Source: Caballeronia fortuita (GTDB taxonomy: Bacteria > Pseudomonadota > Gammaproteobacteria > Burkholderiales > Burkholderiaceae). Taken from it: 64,000 nucleotides of DNA. The position numbers and the translations under genes were made by a program. Where the stretch lies: NCBI RefSeq assembly GCF_001544835.2, contig NZ_FCNX02000002.1, positions 1 through 64,000 on the forward strand. Reading direction: 5' to 3'. Positions 8,981 to 17,108 of this stretch are shown in pieces; the stretch's first letter is position 1, and the number at the start of each line of letters is the position of its first letter. The notes below the pieces were generated by a model. That model saw only the letters and a program-made list of their open reading frames with translations, had not been told where the DNA came from and did not search any database.

Positions 8981-10231
8981 TCAGGACCGCATGAACTCGG
9001 TCCAGCGGCGCACCAGGTAATTGTGCTCATCCATCACCGAATCCCAGACCGCAATCCGGCTCATGCGCGCGAGGTAGCTGCCGCCGTCCCGCATCTGGCC
9101 CATGGGCACGAGATGCTTGCTGGTGGGGCCGGGAAGGTCCGCGCTCGCGCGAGCACCATCGTACCAGTAGGACCATTCGGCGGCGTCCATGTGCGCGCGC
9201 GAGCGTTCCGGATTGGAGATGTAGAAACCCTGCCGCGCCACCGTCGCGCCCGCCCAGCCTTCATGCCACCAGTTCAGATAGTCGTAGGCCGCATCCAGCA
9301 CACGGCCATGCGCGAGCCGCGATATGCCGATACCCCCGAACCACGCGCGATACCCCTCGCGCGGTTTCGCCAGCCGGAACTTCAGGCCCGCGCGCTCCAG
9401 TTCGATGGTCGCCGGCGACCAGATGCTTTGTATCGCCACCTTGTTCGCGATCATCAGTTGCGCGGCTTCGGCGAAGCTCGACCAGAAGCCCGCGAAGTGC
9501 CCTCGCCGCTTATAGTCGATGAGAATCGCGATCAGCGCGTCGATTTCCTCGATGCTCAGATTGCCGATGTCGCCAAAGCGCATGAGCCCGCTCGCCTGGA
9601 CGGCCAGCGCGGCATCGATCGCGCCAATGGCGGCATCCGCCTGCAACGCGACGCGTCCCGACAACTCCGGCGCAAGCAGCCACGCCCAGCTCTCTTCCGT
9701 GCCGGTCAGCGAGGCGGGCATGGCGTCTTCGAGATAGACGAAGCTGTCCGCATTGTGCGTGAGCGGCAGCATGCTGATCCGCCCGCTGGCCTCGCGCCCG
9801 AGCGACCCGTCCGGTTGCACATACAGCCGGTCGGCGGGCGTGCAGCCAGCGTTCGTGGCTTGACGCGCGGGATCGATGATTCCAGTGCGCGGCAGCGCAT
9901 TAACTTCGTTCCAGCGCCGGATGCGCGCCAGTTCGAGGGGCTGCAGTGCATGCGTCGGCCACACGCAGTCGAGGCTATGGAACCACTGGTCGTAAAGCTC
10001 GTAGCGGTCGGGATGCATCGCGCCGTCGCGCTGTACCGCGCCGCCGTCCTGCACGATGAATCGCAGCTTAATGCCGAGATCCTGCTCTGCGCGCTTGCGG
10101 ATATGCTCCTGCAGCGTCACGGTCGTGCCGAGCACGCGCAACTCCACTTTGGACGGATGCACGGCAGGCGCGGACGGACTCGGACGGACAGGTTTCAATC
10201 GACGGTTTCGGCTGTTCGGAGATGCCGGCAC
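8981..10231 (-). CDS. ABC transporter solute-binding protein, PotD/family-1 like, without an evident signal peptide
   Basis: An extracellular-solute-binding fold of about 416 residues (KVELRVLGTTVTLQEHIRKR start; ESWAWLLAPELSGRVALQ and NKVAIQSIWSPATIELERAG further on), resembling spermidine/putrescine or thiamine-type binding proteins. The N-terminus is Arg/Pro-rich with no clear signal peptide or twin-arginine leader. It starts with GTG inside the end of the CobW gene; a TTG at 10198 overlapping the CobW stop is an alternative. No permease or ATPase lies beside it, so it may be cytoplasmic, may borrow another transporter, or may start elsewhere. Family assignment is fairly sure; role is unknown. 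Confidence 0.8.
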   Translation of the reverse strand: MPASPNSRNRRLKPVRPSPSAPAVHPSKVELRVLGTTVTLQEHIRKRAEQDLGIKLRFIVQDGGAVQRDGAMHPDRYELYDQWFHSLDCVWPTHALQPLELARIRRWNEVNALPRTGIIDPARQATNAGCTPADRLYVQPDGSLGREASGRISMLPLTHNADSFVYLEDAMPASLTGTEESWAWLLAPELSGRVALQADAAIGAIDAALAVQASGLMRFGDIGNLSIEEIDALIAILIDYKRRGHFAGFWSSFAEAAQLMIANKVAIQSIWSPATIELERAGLKFRLAKPREGYRAWFGGIGISRLAHGRVLDAAYDYLNWWHEGWAGATVARQGFYISNPERSRAHMDAAEWSYWYDGARASADLPGPTSKHLVPMGQMRDGGSYLARMSRIAVWDSVMDEHNYLVRRWTEFMRS

Positions 10232-11253
10232 AAGCGCCGGTAGGAATCGGCCACGGCCTCGCGCGTGAGACCCTGCGCAATGAAAACGAGCCGCGAACGA
10301 CGCGCGGCTTCATCGGGCCACGCATCGAGATGCAAAACGGGATGCACGAGATGATGCACGGCATGCACGACGACTGGTTGTACCGCGCCGGTCAGCGCGA
10401 GCATGCCCTTGACGCGCAGAATGTTATCACCGTGGCGGTTCAGCAGCAGCGTGAGCCAGAGCGTGAACACAGGCCAGTCGAGCGGCGCATCGAACTCGAT
10501 GCAGAAGGCGTTCAGCGCGTCCAGGCCTTCGCGGTGCCCGGGCGTCGCGTTCAATCGCGCTAGCGGGTTGTCAGCGTCGCTGCGCGCGTCGTGCACGCGC
10601 ATGCCGGTGCGGCGCACGAAATCCGCGAAATCGTGTGCGTTCGCCGCTTCGTCGAGGACGATCGATGCATCGTCGTTCTTCGTTCGCCACAGGATCCGCG
10701 CTGCCGGATTCAGTTGCGCAAGCGTCTTGTCGAGCGCGGATGCATCGCCCGCGAGATCCGCCTTGCTGATGACAATACGATCCGCCGCCGTCACCTGCGC
10801 GAGCCATTCCGGATGCCGCATGCGTTGCTGCTCCGCGTTTACGGCATCGACGACCGTCACGATCGCGGCAATCGAATAATGACTCGACACGATACGATCG
10901 CCCAGCAGCGTCGCGACGATCGGCGCGGGCGTCGCCAATCCCGTCGTCTCCAGCACGACGCGCGAGAACGGCGGCACTTCCCCGCGCGCGCGGCGTGAGA
11001 ACAGCGCGGCGAGCGCATCCTTCAGTTCGCCGCGAATGGCGCAGCAGACGCAGCCGTTGTCCAGCAACACGGTCTGCGCATCCACTTCGCCAATCAGCAG
11101 ATGGTCGAGCCCGACCTCGCCGAATTCGTTGACGAGCACGGCGGTGTCGCGGGCGGCGTCGCCTTTCAGGACATCGGCGAGCAACGTCGATTTGCCGCTG
11201 CCGAGAAAGCCCGTCACGATGGTCACGGGAATCACGTCGTAGGCGAGGCTCAT
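10195..11253 (-). CDS. CobW/COG0523 family GTP-dependent metal chaperone
   Basis: A 352-residue P-loop GTPase. Walker A GFLGSGKS lies at 15-22. The diagnostic metal site GCVCC (Cys68, Cys70, Cys71) is followed by a Walker B-like ETTG near 112. ISKADL stands in for the guanine-specificity NKxD motif. A CobW C-terminal domain follows, with several His residues (about 295-315). Members deliver Zn, Co, Fe or other metals to client enzymes. Here the likely clients are the metal-dependent cyclic amidohydrolases encoded in the same locus, which is an inference from context. It overlaps the upstream small gene by 4 bp. Confidence 0.9.
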   Translation of the reverse strand: MSLAYDVIPVTIVTGFLGSGKSTLLADVLKGDAARDTAVLVNEFGEVGLDHLLIGEVDAQTVLLDNGCVCCAIRGELKDALAALFSRRARGEVPPFSRVVLETTGLATPAPIVATLLGDRIVSSHYSIAAIVTVVDAVNAEQQRMRHPEWLAQVTAADRIVISKADLAGDASALDKTLAQLNPAARILWRTKNDDASIVLDEAANAHDFADFVRRTGMRVHDARSDADNPLARLNATPGHREGLDALNAFCIEFDAPLDWPVFTLWLTLLLNRHGDNILRVKGMLALTGAVQPVVVHAVHHLVHPVLHLDAWPDEAARRSRLVFIAQGLTREAVADSYRRLCRHLRTAETVD

Positions 11254-11552
11254 ACGTGTACCTCGCCGTCTTCATCGAACAAGGTCAAAGGATCGAGCGG
11301 ATGCCCGAGCATGCCTTCGGCCGCCTTCCACACCTGCATGAAATCCTCGACGATGACCTGCGCGCCCGTCGGCGACGACAGCACGAACGACTGTCCGTGA
11401 AAATCGACGAGCTTCAGCCGGAAACCTTCGAGCACGCGGTTCGCATGGGCGACCTGCACGTACCGCTGCTGCCGCGCGCTCGCGCCTTCGCCCGCCGCCA
11501 CCGTGTTCGACCAGTGGCGCCCGCCGCCGAGCAAACCGCACATACCGCACAT
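11250..11552 (-). CDS. Small conserved-looking protein with N-terminal CxxC, partner of CobW
   Basis: A 100-residue protein beginning MCGMCGLLGG, so Cys2 and Cys5 form a CxxC pair at the very N-terminus. The rest is a mixed sequence with an acidic end (TLFDEDGEVHV). No named domain is recognised. Its stop overlaps the CobW start (ATGA), implying translational coupling, and the Cys pair suggests a metal-related role alongside CobW. That role is a guess from position. Confidence 0.7.
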   Translation of the reverse strand: MCGMCGLLGGGRHWSNTVAAGEGASARQQRYVQVAHANRVLEGFRLKLVDFHGQSFVLSSPTGAQVIVEDFMQVWKAAEGMLGHPLDPLTLFDEDGEVHV

Positions 11553-11570
11553 TTCGCTGACTCCTTTGCT

Positions 11571-12329
11571 TCAGGGCATGACATCGCCGGAATTGGGGCC
11601 GAGTGTCTGGCCGACAAACAGGTTGCCGCCGGGATCGGACGCGAGCAGCACGGCCGTCGGCGCGACTTCCTCCGCGCGGCCGAAGCGCCGCAACGGCAAT
11701 TCCTTCGATTTCGCTTCCTTCCACGCTGCGCTGATGCCATCCACGAGCGGCGTCTCGACAGGGCCCGGCGCGATCGCGTTCACGAGCACATTGTCCGGCG
11801 CGGCTTCGAGCGCGAGCGACTTGGTGAAGCCGATCACGCCCGCCTTCGCCGCCGAATAGTGCGTCAGCTCCGCGCCGCCCTTGATGCCGAGCTGCGACGC
11901 CACGTTGATGATGCGCCCCCATCGCTGAGCCGTCATCGAAGGCAACGCGCGGCGCGAGCACAGGAACACGCTGCGCAGATCGACGCGCAACATGTCGTCC
12001 CACATCTGTGTGGTGAGGTCCGTGCAGCGCCCCTGCGTCAGCATCCCCGCGTTGTTCACGAGAATGTCGATGCCGCCATATATCGCGATGCATCGGTCGA
12101 CGATGCCGTGCGCGCCCGCTTCATCGCCCACGTCGGCGATGACGGTGTCCACTTGCGCGCCGCCCGCGCGGCACGTCTGCGCGTGCGTGGCGAGGCGCGC
12201 TTCGTTGATATCCGCGAGCACGAGGCGCGCGCCCGCCTGCGCGTAAGCCAGCGCGATCGCCGCGCCAATGCCGCTTGCCGCGCCGGTGACGACCGCGCGG
12301 CGCCCATCGAGTGAGAATGCCGATGCCAT
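11571..12329 (-). CDS. SDR family oxidoreductase
   Basis: A 252-residue short-chain dehydrogenase: TGAASGIG near residue 15, NNAG near 92, YSAAK near 157. The C-terminal end GQTLGPNSGDVMP is nearly the same as in the SDR at 24809 in the opposite arm of this locus, marking the two as paralogues. It precedes the small Cys protein by 18 bp in the leftward operon. Probable role: oxidation or reduction of a hydroxy/keto intermediate; substrate unknown. Confidence 0.92.
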   Translation of the reverse strand: MASAFSLDGRRAVVTGAASGIGAAIALAYAQAGARLVLADINEARLATHAQTCRAGGAQVDTVIADVGDEAGAHGIVDRCIAIYGGIDILVNNAGMLTQGRCTDLTTQMWDDMLRVDLRSVFLCSRRALPSMTAQRWGRIINVASQLGIKGGAELTHYSAAKAGVIGFTKSLALEAAPDNVLVNAIAPGPVETPLVDGISAAWKEAKSKELPLRRFGRAEEVAPTAVLLASDPGGNLFVGQTLGPNSGDVMP

Positions 12330-12356
12330 AATCTCGAGCGTCCTGTATGCGATGAA

Positions 12357-13112
12357 TCAGCCGGGCCAGCGGACGGTCAGCCCGCCGTCCGCGATGATCG
12401 ACTGACCGGTGATGTACGACGCGTCCTCGCTCGTGAGATAGCGAATCAGCGCAGCGATTTCCTGCGGTCTGCCCACGCGCCCGAGCGGAATGCCCTTCGC
12501 GGCTTCACGCAATCCGTCCGGGCCCAGCGAGTTCACCGCATCGAGCGATTGCGGCGTTTCGATGAGCCCCGGAATCACCGCGTTGCAGCGGATGTTGCGG
12601 GGCGCGAGTTCCATCGCGATGGCGCGGCACAGCCCGGGCACGCCGGCTTTTGCCGCCGAATAATGCGTGTGGTTCTCCCATCCGTACACGCCGCCCGCGA
12701 TGGACGACACCGCCACCATCGCGCCGCCGTCCGGCATATGACGCGCCGCCGCGCGGAACGTGCGCATCACCCCGGACAGATCCACATCGAGCATCTGATG
12801 CCATTGCGCGTCACTCATTTCCGTCAGCGGCGACGCGCGCAGCAGCCCCGCATTCGCCACCGCGTAGTCGATGCGCCCGAAACGCTCCATCGCGGCGTTC
12901 GCGAAGGCTTCGACCTGCTCGGCCCGCGTAACGTCCACCGCATGCATCAGGCACTCGCCTCCCGCTTGCTCGACGGCATGCGCGGTGGACTGCGGATCGT
13001 GCGGATCGCCGGGAAAATAGCCGCACGCGACCGCCACGCCGGCCTGCGCGTACGCCACCGCCAGAGCCTGCCCGATACCGCTCGCCGCACCCGTAATCAA
13101 AGCTACTTTCAT
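12357..13112 (-). CDS. SDR family oxidoreductase
   Basis: A 251-residue short-chain dehydrogenase with TGAASGIG near residue 7, a NAG near 88, YSAAK near 155 and the common IIADGGLTV end. A strong ribosome binding site (GGAGGAATGCT) fixes the ATG at 13112. It lies 27 bp before the next SDR of the same operon, but the two are not close copies, so they probably act on different steps. Confidence 0.92.
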   Translation of the reverse strand: MKVALITGAASGIGQALAVAYAQAGVAVACGYFPGDPHDPQSTAHAVEQAGGECLMHAVDVTRAEQVEAFANAAMERFGRIDYAVANAGLLRASPLTEMSDAQWHQMLDVDLSGVMRTFRAAARHMPDGGAMVAVSSIAGGVYGWENHTHYSAAKAGVPGLCRAIAMELAPRNIRCNAVIPGLIETPQSLDAVNSLGPDGLREAAKGIPLGRVGRPQEIAALIRYLTSEDASYITGQSIIADGGLTVRWPG

Positions 13113-13130
13113 AGCATTCCTCCGGTCGGA

Positions 13131-14468
13131 TTATTTGTTTTCGGCGGGATCGACGTGCCGCGCGAACAGGATCAGCACGCCGGACAGGAAGCACGGCACG
13201 GCGCCGAACCAGAGCGCCGCGTGCAGCCAGTCGCCGCCATGGTTCAGCATGGAGGTGACGCCGACGCCCGCGAGAATCGCGCCGATGGGGCCCATCGCAT
13301 GGACGATCGAACTGCCCGTGCCGCGAATCGCCGTGTGGTAGCTCTCGCCGATGAAGAACAGCGCCGCCGAATATGGCCCGATGAGAAAGAACAGCCCGAG
13401 GCTGTACAGCGCGACCACGACGCCCGCGCTGCTCGGCCCGAACAGCATGCCCGCGAACGCGAGCCCCCCGCACATCCAGCCGATGGCGAGCGTATTGCGC
13501 CTCCCGATCTTGTCGCCGATGAAACCGTGGCTCAAATACCCGCAATAGCCGATCACGTTCGACAGCACGAGAATCAGCAGCGAGTTCTCGAAGGACACGT
13601 TATGCACGCGCGTCAGCACCGTGGTGCCGAGCACGCTGAACACCTGGATGGCCGACCAGTTCAGCAGAATGCCGCCGCCGAGTACGAGCGTCGCGCGCAG
13701 CGCGCTGCCCCGGAACGCTTCGGCGAGACCGGCGCGGGCGTGCTCGTCGTAGTCGACGGAATGGGTGCTCGCGAGCGAGCGCGCCTCGCCGTCCTGCCCT
13801 GCTTCGCGCAACTGCTTGATGCGCTTGTGCAGCAGGAATTGCGGGCTTTCCTTGAGCCGCCGAGTCATGAAGAAAATGACGATGGCCGGAAACGTCGCGA
13901 AGATGAAGCAGCCCTGCCAGCCGATACGCGGCAGCAGCAGCGCCGTCAGGCCGGAGGCTATCAGCGCGCCGATCGGCCAGCCGCCCTGCACGAGGCTGTA
14001 GATGAAGCCCTTGTTGCGATTGAGCTTCGGATCGTTGGCAGCCGAATACAGTTCGTTGAGATACGTCGCGTTGACGGTCTCCTCGGCGTAACCGAGACCC
14101 GAGAGCGAGCGGATCAGCACCAGCGGCACCTGTCCCATCGCGCCGCCGACGACCGTCAGGCCCGAGCACACTGCTGCACCCGCCACCGTCCACAGAAGAC
14201 CGGCCTTGCGGCCCAGCCGGTCGAGCAACGGTCCGATGGCGAACGCGATCACTGCCGTGCCGATGGCGACCAGAGTGGCGATCTCCGCCTGCGCCGCCGC
14301 GTCCCAGTTGTAGTGCTTGCCTATTTCCGGCAACAGCGTGCCGAACAGAATGAAGTCATAGACGGCGAACACCCAGGCGAAGAACGCGACGACCGTCGCC
14401 CGCTTCACATCGGACGGCAGGATCTGCTCGAGCCTGAAGCCCGAAGCAGATAACGGATTCTCTTTCAT
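13131..14468 (-). CDS. MFS transporter
   Basis: A 445-residue major facilitator with about 12 membrane segments and the loop-2 motif GPLLDRLGRKAG plus its second-half counterpart GDKIGRRNT, as in the metabolite:H+ symporter (sugar/acid) groups. The ATG at 14468 is chosen because AAAGGAG sits 8 bases upstream; an in-frame ATG at 14501 would add 11 residues. It lies between the imide-hydrolase-like gene and the SDR genes, so it probably imports the cyclic amide, or the acid released from it. Substrate is inferred only. Confidence 0.9.
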   Translation of the reverse strand: MKENPLSASGFRLEQILPSDVKRATVVAFFAWVFAVYDFILFGTLLPEIGKHYNWDAAAQAEIATLVAIGTAVIAFAIGPLLDRLGRKAGLLWTVAGAAVCSGLTVVGGAMGQVPLVLIRSLSGLGYAEETVNATYLNELYSAANDPKLNRNKGFIYSLVQGGWPIGALIASGLTALLLPRIGWQGCFIFATFPAIVIFFMTRRLKESPQFLLHKRIKQLREAGQDGEARSLASTHSVDYDEHARAGLAEAFRGSALRATLVLGGGILLNWSAIQVFSVLGTTVLTRVHNVSFENSLLILVLSNVIGYCGYLSHGFIGDKIGRRNTLAIGWMCGGLAFAGMLFGPSSAGVVVALYSLGLFFLIGPYSAALFFIGESYHTAIRGTGSSIVHAMGPIGAILAGVGVTSMLNHGGDWLHAALWFGAVPCFLSGVLILFARHVDPAENK

Positions 14469-14537
14469 CGTGTTGCTCCTTTGGAGCTCGGGAGTGGACA
14501 TGGTCGGGGCTCGCGTCGGTCGGTTGTCGGGGCGAAG

Positions 14538-15419
14538 TCAGGACTGGCGGGGATGACGCCGCAGGAAGTCGTCGGCGATTTCGTCGCAGGTGCAAAAGCG
14601 CACGCCTTCGTGCTTGCGGAAGTGCGCGATCAGGCGTTCGAGCATCAGCAGCACCTGCGGACGGCCGGAGACATCGGGATGGATCGTGATCGGGAACACC
14701 GCGTAATCGTGTTCGCGATACACCCAGTCGAACTGGTCGCGCCACATTTCCTCGATATCCCGCGGATTGACGAAGCCGTGGCTGTTGGGCGCTTTCTTGA
14801 TGAACATCATCGGCGGCAGGTCGTCGAGATACCAATTAGCGGGAACCTCGACGAGACCGGTTTCGCGGCCGCGCTGCAGCGGCTTCATCCATGTGTCGGG
14901 ATGCTTGCTGTAGTCGATCTTCGTCCACGAATCGCCGACGCGCACGTAGTACGGGTGATAGTCGTTGTGCATCAGACTGTGGTCGTACTTGATGCCCTTC
15001 TTCACCAGCAGTTCGTTGGTCACATTGCTGAACTCCCACCATGGCGCGACATAGCCCGTGGGCCGCTTGCCGCTCAGCCTCGTCACCAGTTCGATGCTGC
15101 GGTCGAGCACGGCCTCTTCCTGCTCGGGCGTCATTGCAATCGGGTTTTCGTGGCTGTAGCCGTGGATGCCGATCTCATGGCCCGCGTCGGCGACCGCCTT
15201 CATCTGCTCGGGGAACGTTTCGATCGAATGTCCGGGGATGAACCATGTCGTCCTGATCTTTTCGCGTTGGAAAAGCTTCAGAAGGCGCAGCGACCCGACT
15301 TCGCCCGCGAACAGGCCGCGCGAGATGTCGTCGGGCGAATCCTCGCCGCCGTATGAGCCGAGCCAGCCCGCCACCGCATCCACGTCGATGCCGAATGCAA
15401 CCAGAATTTCCTTAGCCAT
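14538..15419 (-). CDS. Polysaccharide-deacetylase-fold hydrolase, probable cyclic-imide hydrolase (imidase)
   Basis: A 293-residue protein of the NodB/polysaccharide deacetylase superfamily. The metal site looks intact: IDVDA (Asp12, Asp14) near the start, and His86 and His90 in GIHGYSH. The opening [20 protein letters not shown] and the length agree with what I recall of bacterial cyclic-imide hydrolases, which open maleimide, succinimide or similar rings to half-amides. A good ribosome binding site (AAAGGAG) precedes the ATG. The amidase gene just upstream would hydrolyse a half-amide, fitting a two-step route. Fold is secure; imidase activity is a family-based inference. A generic deacetylase is the alternative. 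Confidence 0.82.
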   Translation of the reverse strand: MAKEILVAFGIDVDAVAGWLGSYGGEDSPDDISRGLFAGEVGSLRLLKLFQREKIRTTWFIPGHSIETFPEQMKAVADAGHEIGIHGYSHENPIAMTPEQEEAVLDRSIELVTRLSGKRPTGYVAPWWEFSNVTNELLVKKGIKYDHSLMHNDYHPYYVRVGDSWTKIDYSKHPDTWMKPLQRGRETGLVEVPANWYLDDLPPMMFIKKAPNSHGFVNPRDIEEMWRDQFDWVYREHDYAVFPITIHPDVSGRPQVLLMLERLIAHFRKHEGVRFCTCDEIADDFLRRHPRQS

Positions 15420-15458
15420 CTTGATGTTCTCCTTTCAACGATTGAGCGATTGAGCGTT

Positions 15459-16847
15459 TCAGTTCGGACCGACCGCCTGCTCGACGGCCAGCGCGAGCGC
15501 GATGAGCGCATCGTCGTCGTTTCGTGCGCGCATGAGTTGCACGCTGGTGGGAAGGCCCGCCACGTCGACGCCCGTGGGCATCGCGAAGGCGGGTGTATCG
15601 AGCAAGCTGCCGGGCATCGTCATCGATAGCGTCTCGAGGTTCACGCGGGCGAAACGGTCCGGATCGGCTTCGAGCGGCGCGCATTCCGGTGCGACGTGCG
15701 GCACCGTCGGGAGCAGCAGCGTGGCGCCCGCGAGTTCGTCGCCGAACTGGGCGATGAGACGCTCACGGTCCGCGAGCAACTCGCCAAGACGCGATGCAGG
15801 CACACCGCGGCTCAGTGCGAGCCGCGTGCGCACGCGCTGATCGATGCGCTCGGCATCGGCGGAATCCAGCACGCCGCGATACGTCTGGAAGGCTTCGAGC
15901 GATCCGAACCAGCCGCGCTCACGGATGAGATCGCAGGCGGCGTCGAAGGCGACGACCGGCGTAGCGTCGATGCGCGCGCCGGCTTTCGCCAGTCGAGACA
16001 GGAAGCGCATGAAGTTGCCCGCTACCGCGTCGGTCACCGCGAAACGCGCTTGCCATCCGGTCGGCACGACGAAGCGCTGGCCGCGCAGGTCGGACAGCGC
16101 GTCGATGGCTTCGCGGCCACGCACGACGGCGTCGAACGCGGCGCAGTCGGCGGCTGTGCGGGCGAGCGGGCCGATGGTGTCGGCCGACCGCGACAGGCCC
16201 GTCACGCCCTGCTGCGGATAGCGCGCCCGGCTCGCGCGGTAGCCGACGACACCGTTCAGCGCGGCGGGCACGCGGATGGAGCCGGCGGTATCTGTGCCGA
16301 CGGCGATCGGCACGACGCCCATCGCCACCGCGATCGCCGAGCCCGACGACGAGCCGCCCGGCGCGCGATGTCCGCCACCCGCGACGGTTGCATCGAACGC
16401 AGGATTGAAGGGCGTGCCGAAGTGCGGATTCAACCCGAGGCCCGAGTACGCGAATTCACTGAGGTTCGTCTTGCCGATGCCGACCAGTCCCGCGCGCACG
16501 CTTGCCGCGACGAGCGACGCATCGGCAGTTGCCGGAGCGCGGGCGCGGAACAGCGCCGACCCGGCGGTCGTGATGCTGCCTGCGGTATCGAACAGGTCCT
16601 TCCACGCGACCGGCACGCCATCGAGCGCGCTGGCGGGGCGTCCGTCGCGCCAGCGCGCGGCTGCGGCGCGGGCTTCATTCAGTGCGCGGGCTTCGTCGAT
16701 GGAGACGAAGCTGCTGTTTGCGCCGTGCGCGGCGGCAATCGACTGGCGCACGACGTCTTCGACGTTCGCGCTTCCCGCGGCATACGCACTTGCAAGGGTG
16801 ACGGCGGACACGGTCTGGGCAGGCTGGCTTGGCAATCGAAGCTCCAT
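15459..16847 (-). CDS. Amidase (amidase signature family), candidate half-amidase
   Basis: A 462-residue Ser-cisSer-Lys amidase. VPVAWKDLFD near residue 80 carries the catalytic Lys, GGSSSGSA near 165 is the signature loop, and GTDTAGSIRVPAA holds the nucleophile Ser. The ATG at 16847 (MELRLPSQ) is preferred; the longer in-frame extension reads through the shared promoter region and looks non-coding. It is the first gene of the leftward operon and divergent from the hydantoinase. It would convert a monoamide or carbamoyl acid from ring opening into the free acid plus ammonia. Confidence 0.92.
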   Translation of the reverse strand: MELRLPSQPAQTVSAVTLASAYAAGSANVEDVVRQSIAAAHGANSSFVSIDEARALNEARAAAARWRDGRPASALDGVPVAWKDLFDTAGSITTAGSALFRARAPATADASLVAASVRAGLVGIGKTNLSEFAYSGLGLNPHFGTPFNPAFDATVAGGGHRAPGGSSSGSAIAVAMGVVPIAVGTDTAGSIRVPAALNGVVGYRASRARYPQQGVTGLSRSADTIGPLARTAADCAAFDAVVRGREAIDALSDLRGQRFVVPTGWQARFAVTDAVAGNFMRFLSRLAKAGARIDATPVVAFDAACDLIRERGWFGSLEAFQTYRGVLDSADAERIDQRVRTRLALSRGVPASRLGELLADRERLIAQFGDELAGATLLLPTVPHVAPECAPLEADPDRFARVNLETLSMTMPGSLLDTPAFAMPTGVDVAGLPTSVQLMRARNDDDALIALALAVEQAVGPN

Positions 16848-16860
16848 GAAGATGTACTTC

Positions 16861-17090
16861 GTCAACAACATCCGTTTACGATGCGAACGCCAAAAAAAAA
16901 CGGCAATTGAGGGATTACCCTTGGTTGCCGCCGGCGAGTCGTGGTTGCGAGTCCTCGATGTAGCGACGGATTCGTGCGGGCTCAACATGCACGGCCCTCA
17001 GCGCCGATATAGTCAACATGAATGTCAACATCTAATTTCTTTTTGACTTTTATTTTGACGCGCTAACCTGAGTTCCAATGTCAACAACAC
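16861..17090. promoter_or_regulatory. Divergent control region with repeated GTCAACA motifs
   Basis: The region between the amidase and hydantoinase starts is AT-richer than its surroundings. It holds GTCAACAACA at 16861 and exactly again at 17081, GTCAACAT at 17012 and 17024 (12 bp apart), and CTCAACAT at 16981. TTGAC boxes at 17044 and 17056 look like -35 elements or further half-sites. Such iterated half-sites suggest an operator for one of the two GntR proteins that close the operons on each side. Motifs seen; regulator assignment inferred. Confidence 0.5.
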
Positions 17091-17108
17091 ATCTGACAAC
17101 GGGCTTCT

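Noticed and set aside
8962..9030. Longer N-terminus for the tandem-HTH GntR protein
   Set aside because: The 23 extra residues overlap the upstream coding sequence and do not resemble a regulator N-terminus.
12549..14453. Long open frame on the plus strand (634 codons)
   Set aside because: Antisense to an SDR gene and the MFS transporter gene; the translation is His/Arg/Gln-rich without domains, a usual shadow in high-GC coding DNA.
16848..16988. 47-residue N-terminal extension of the amidase
   Set aside because: It would run through the repeat-rich promoter region, and MELRLPSQ gives a normal amidase start.
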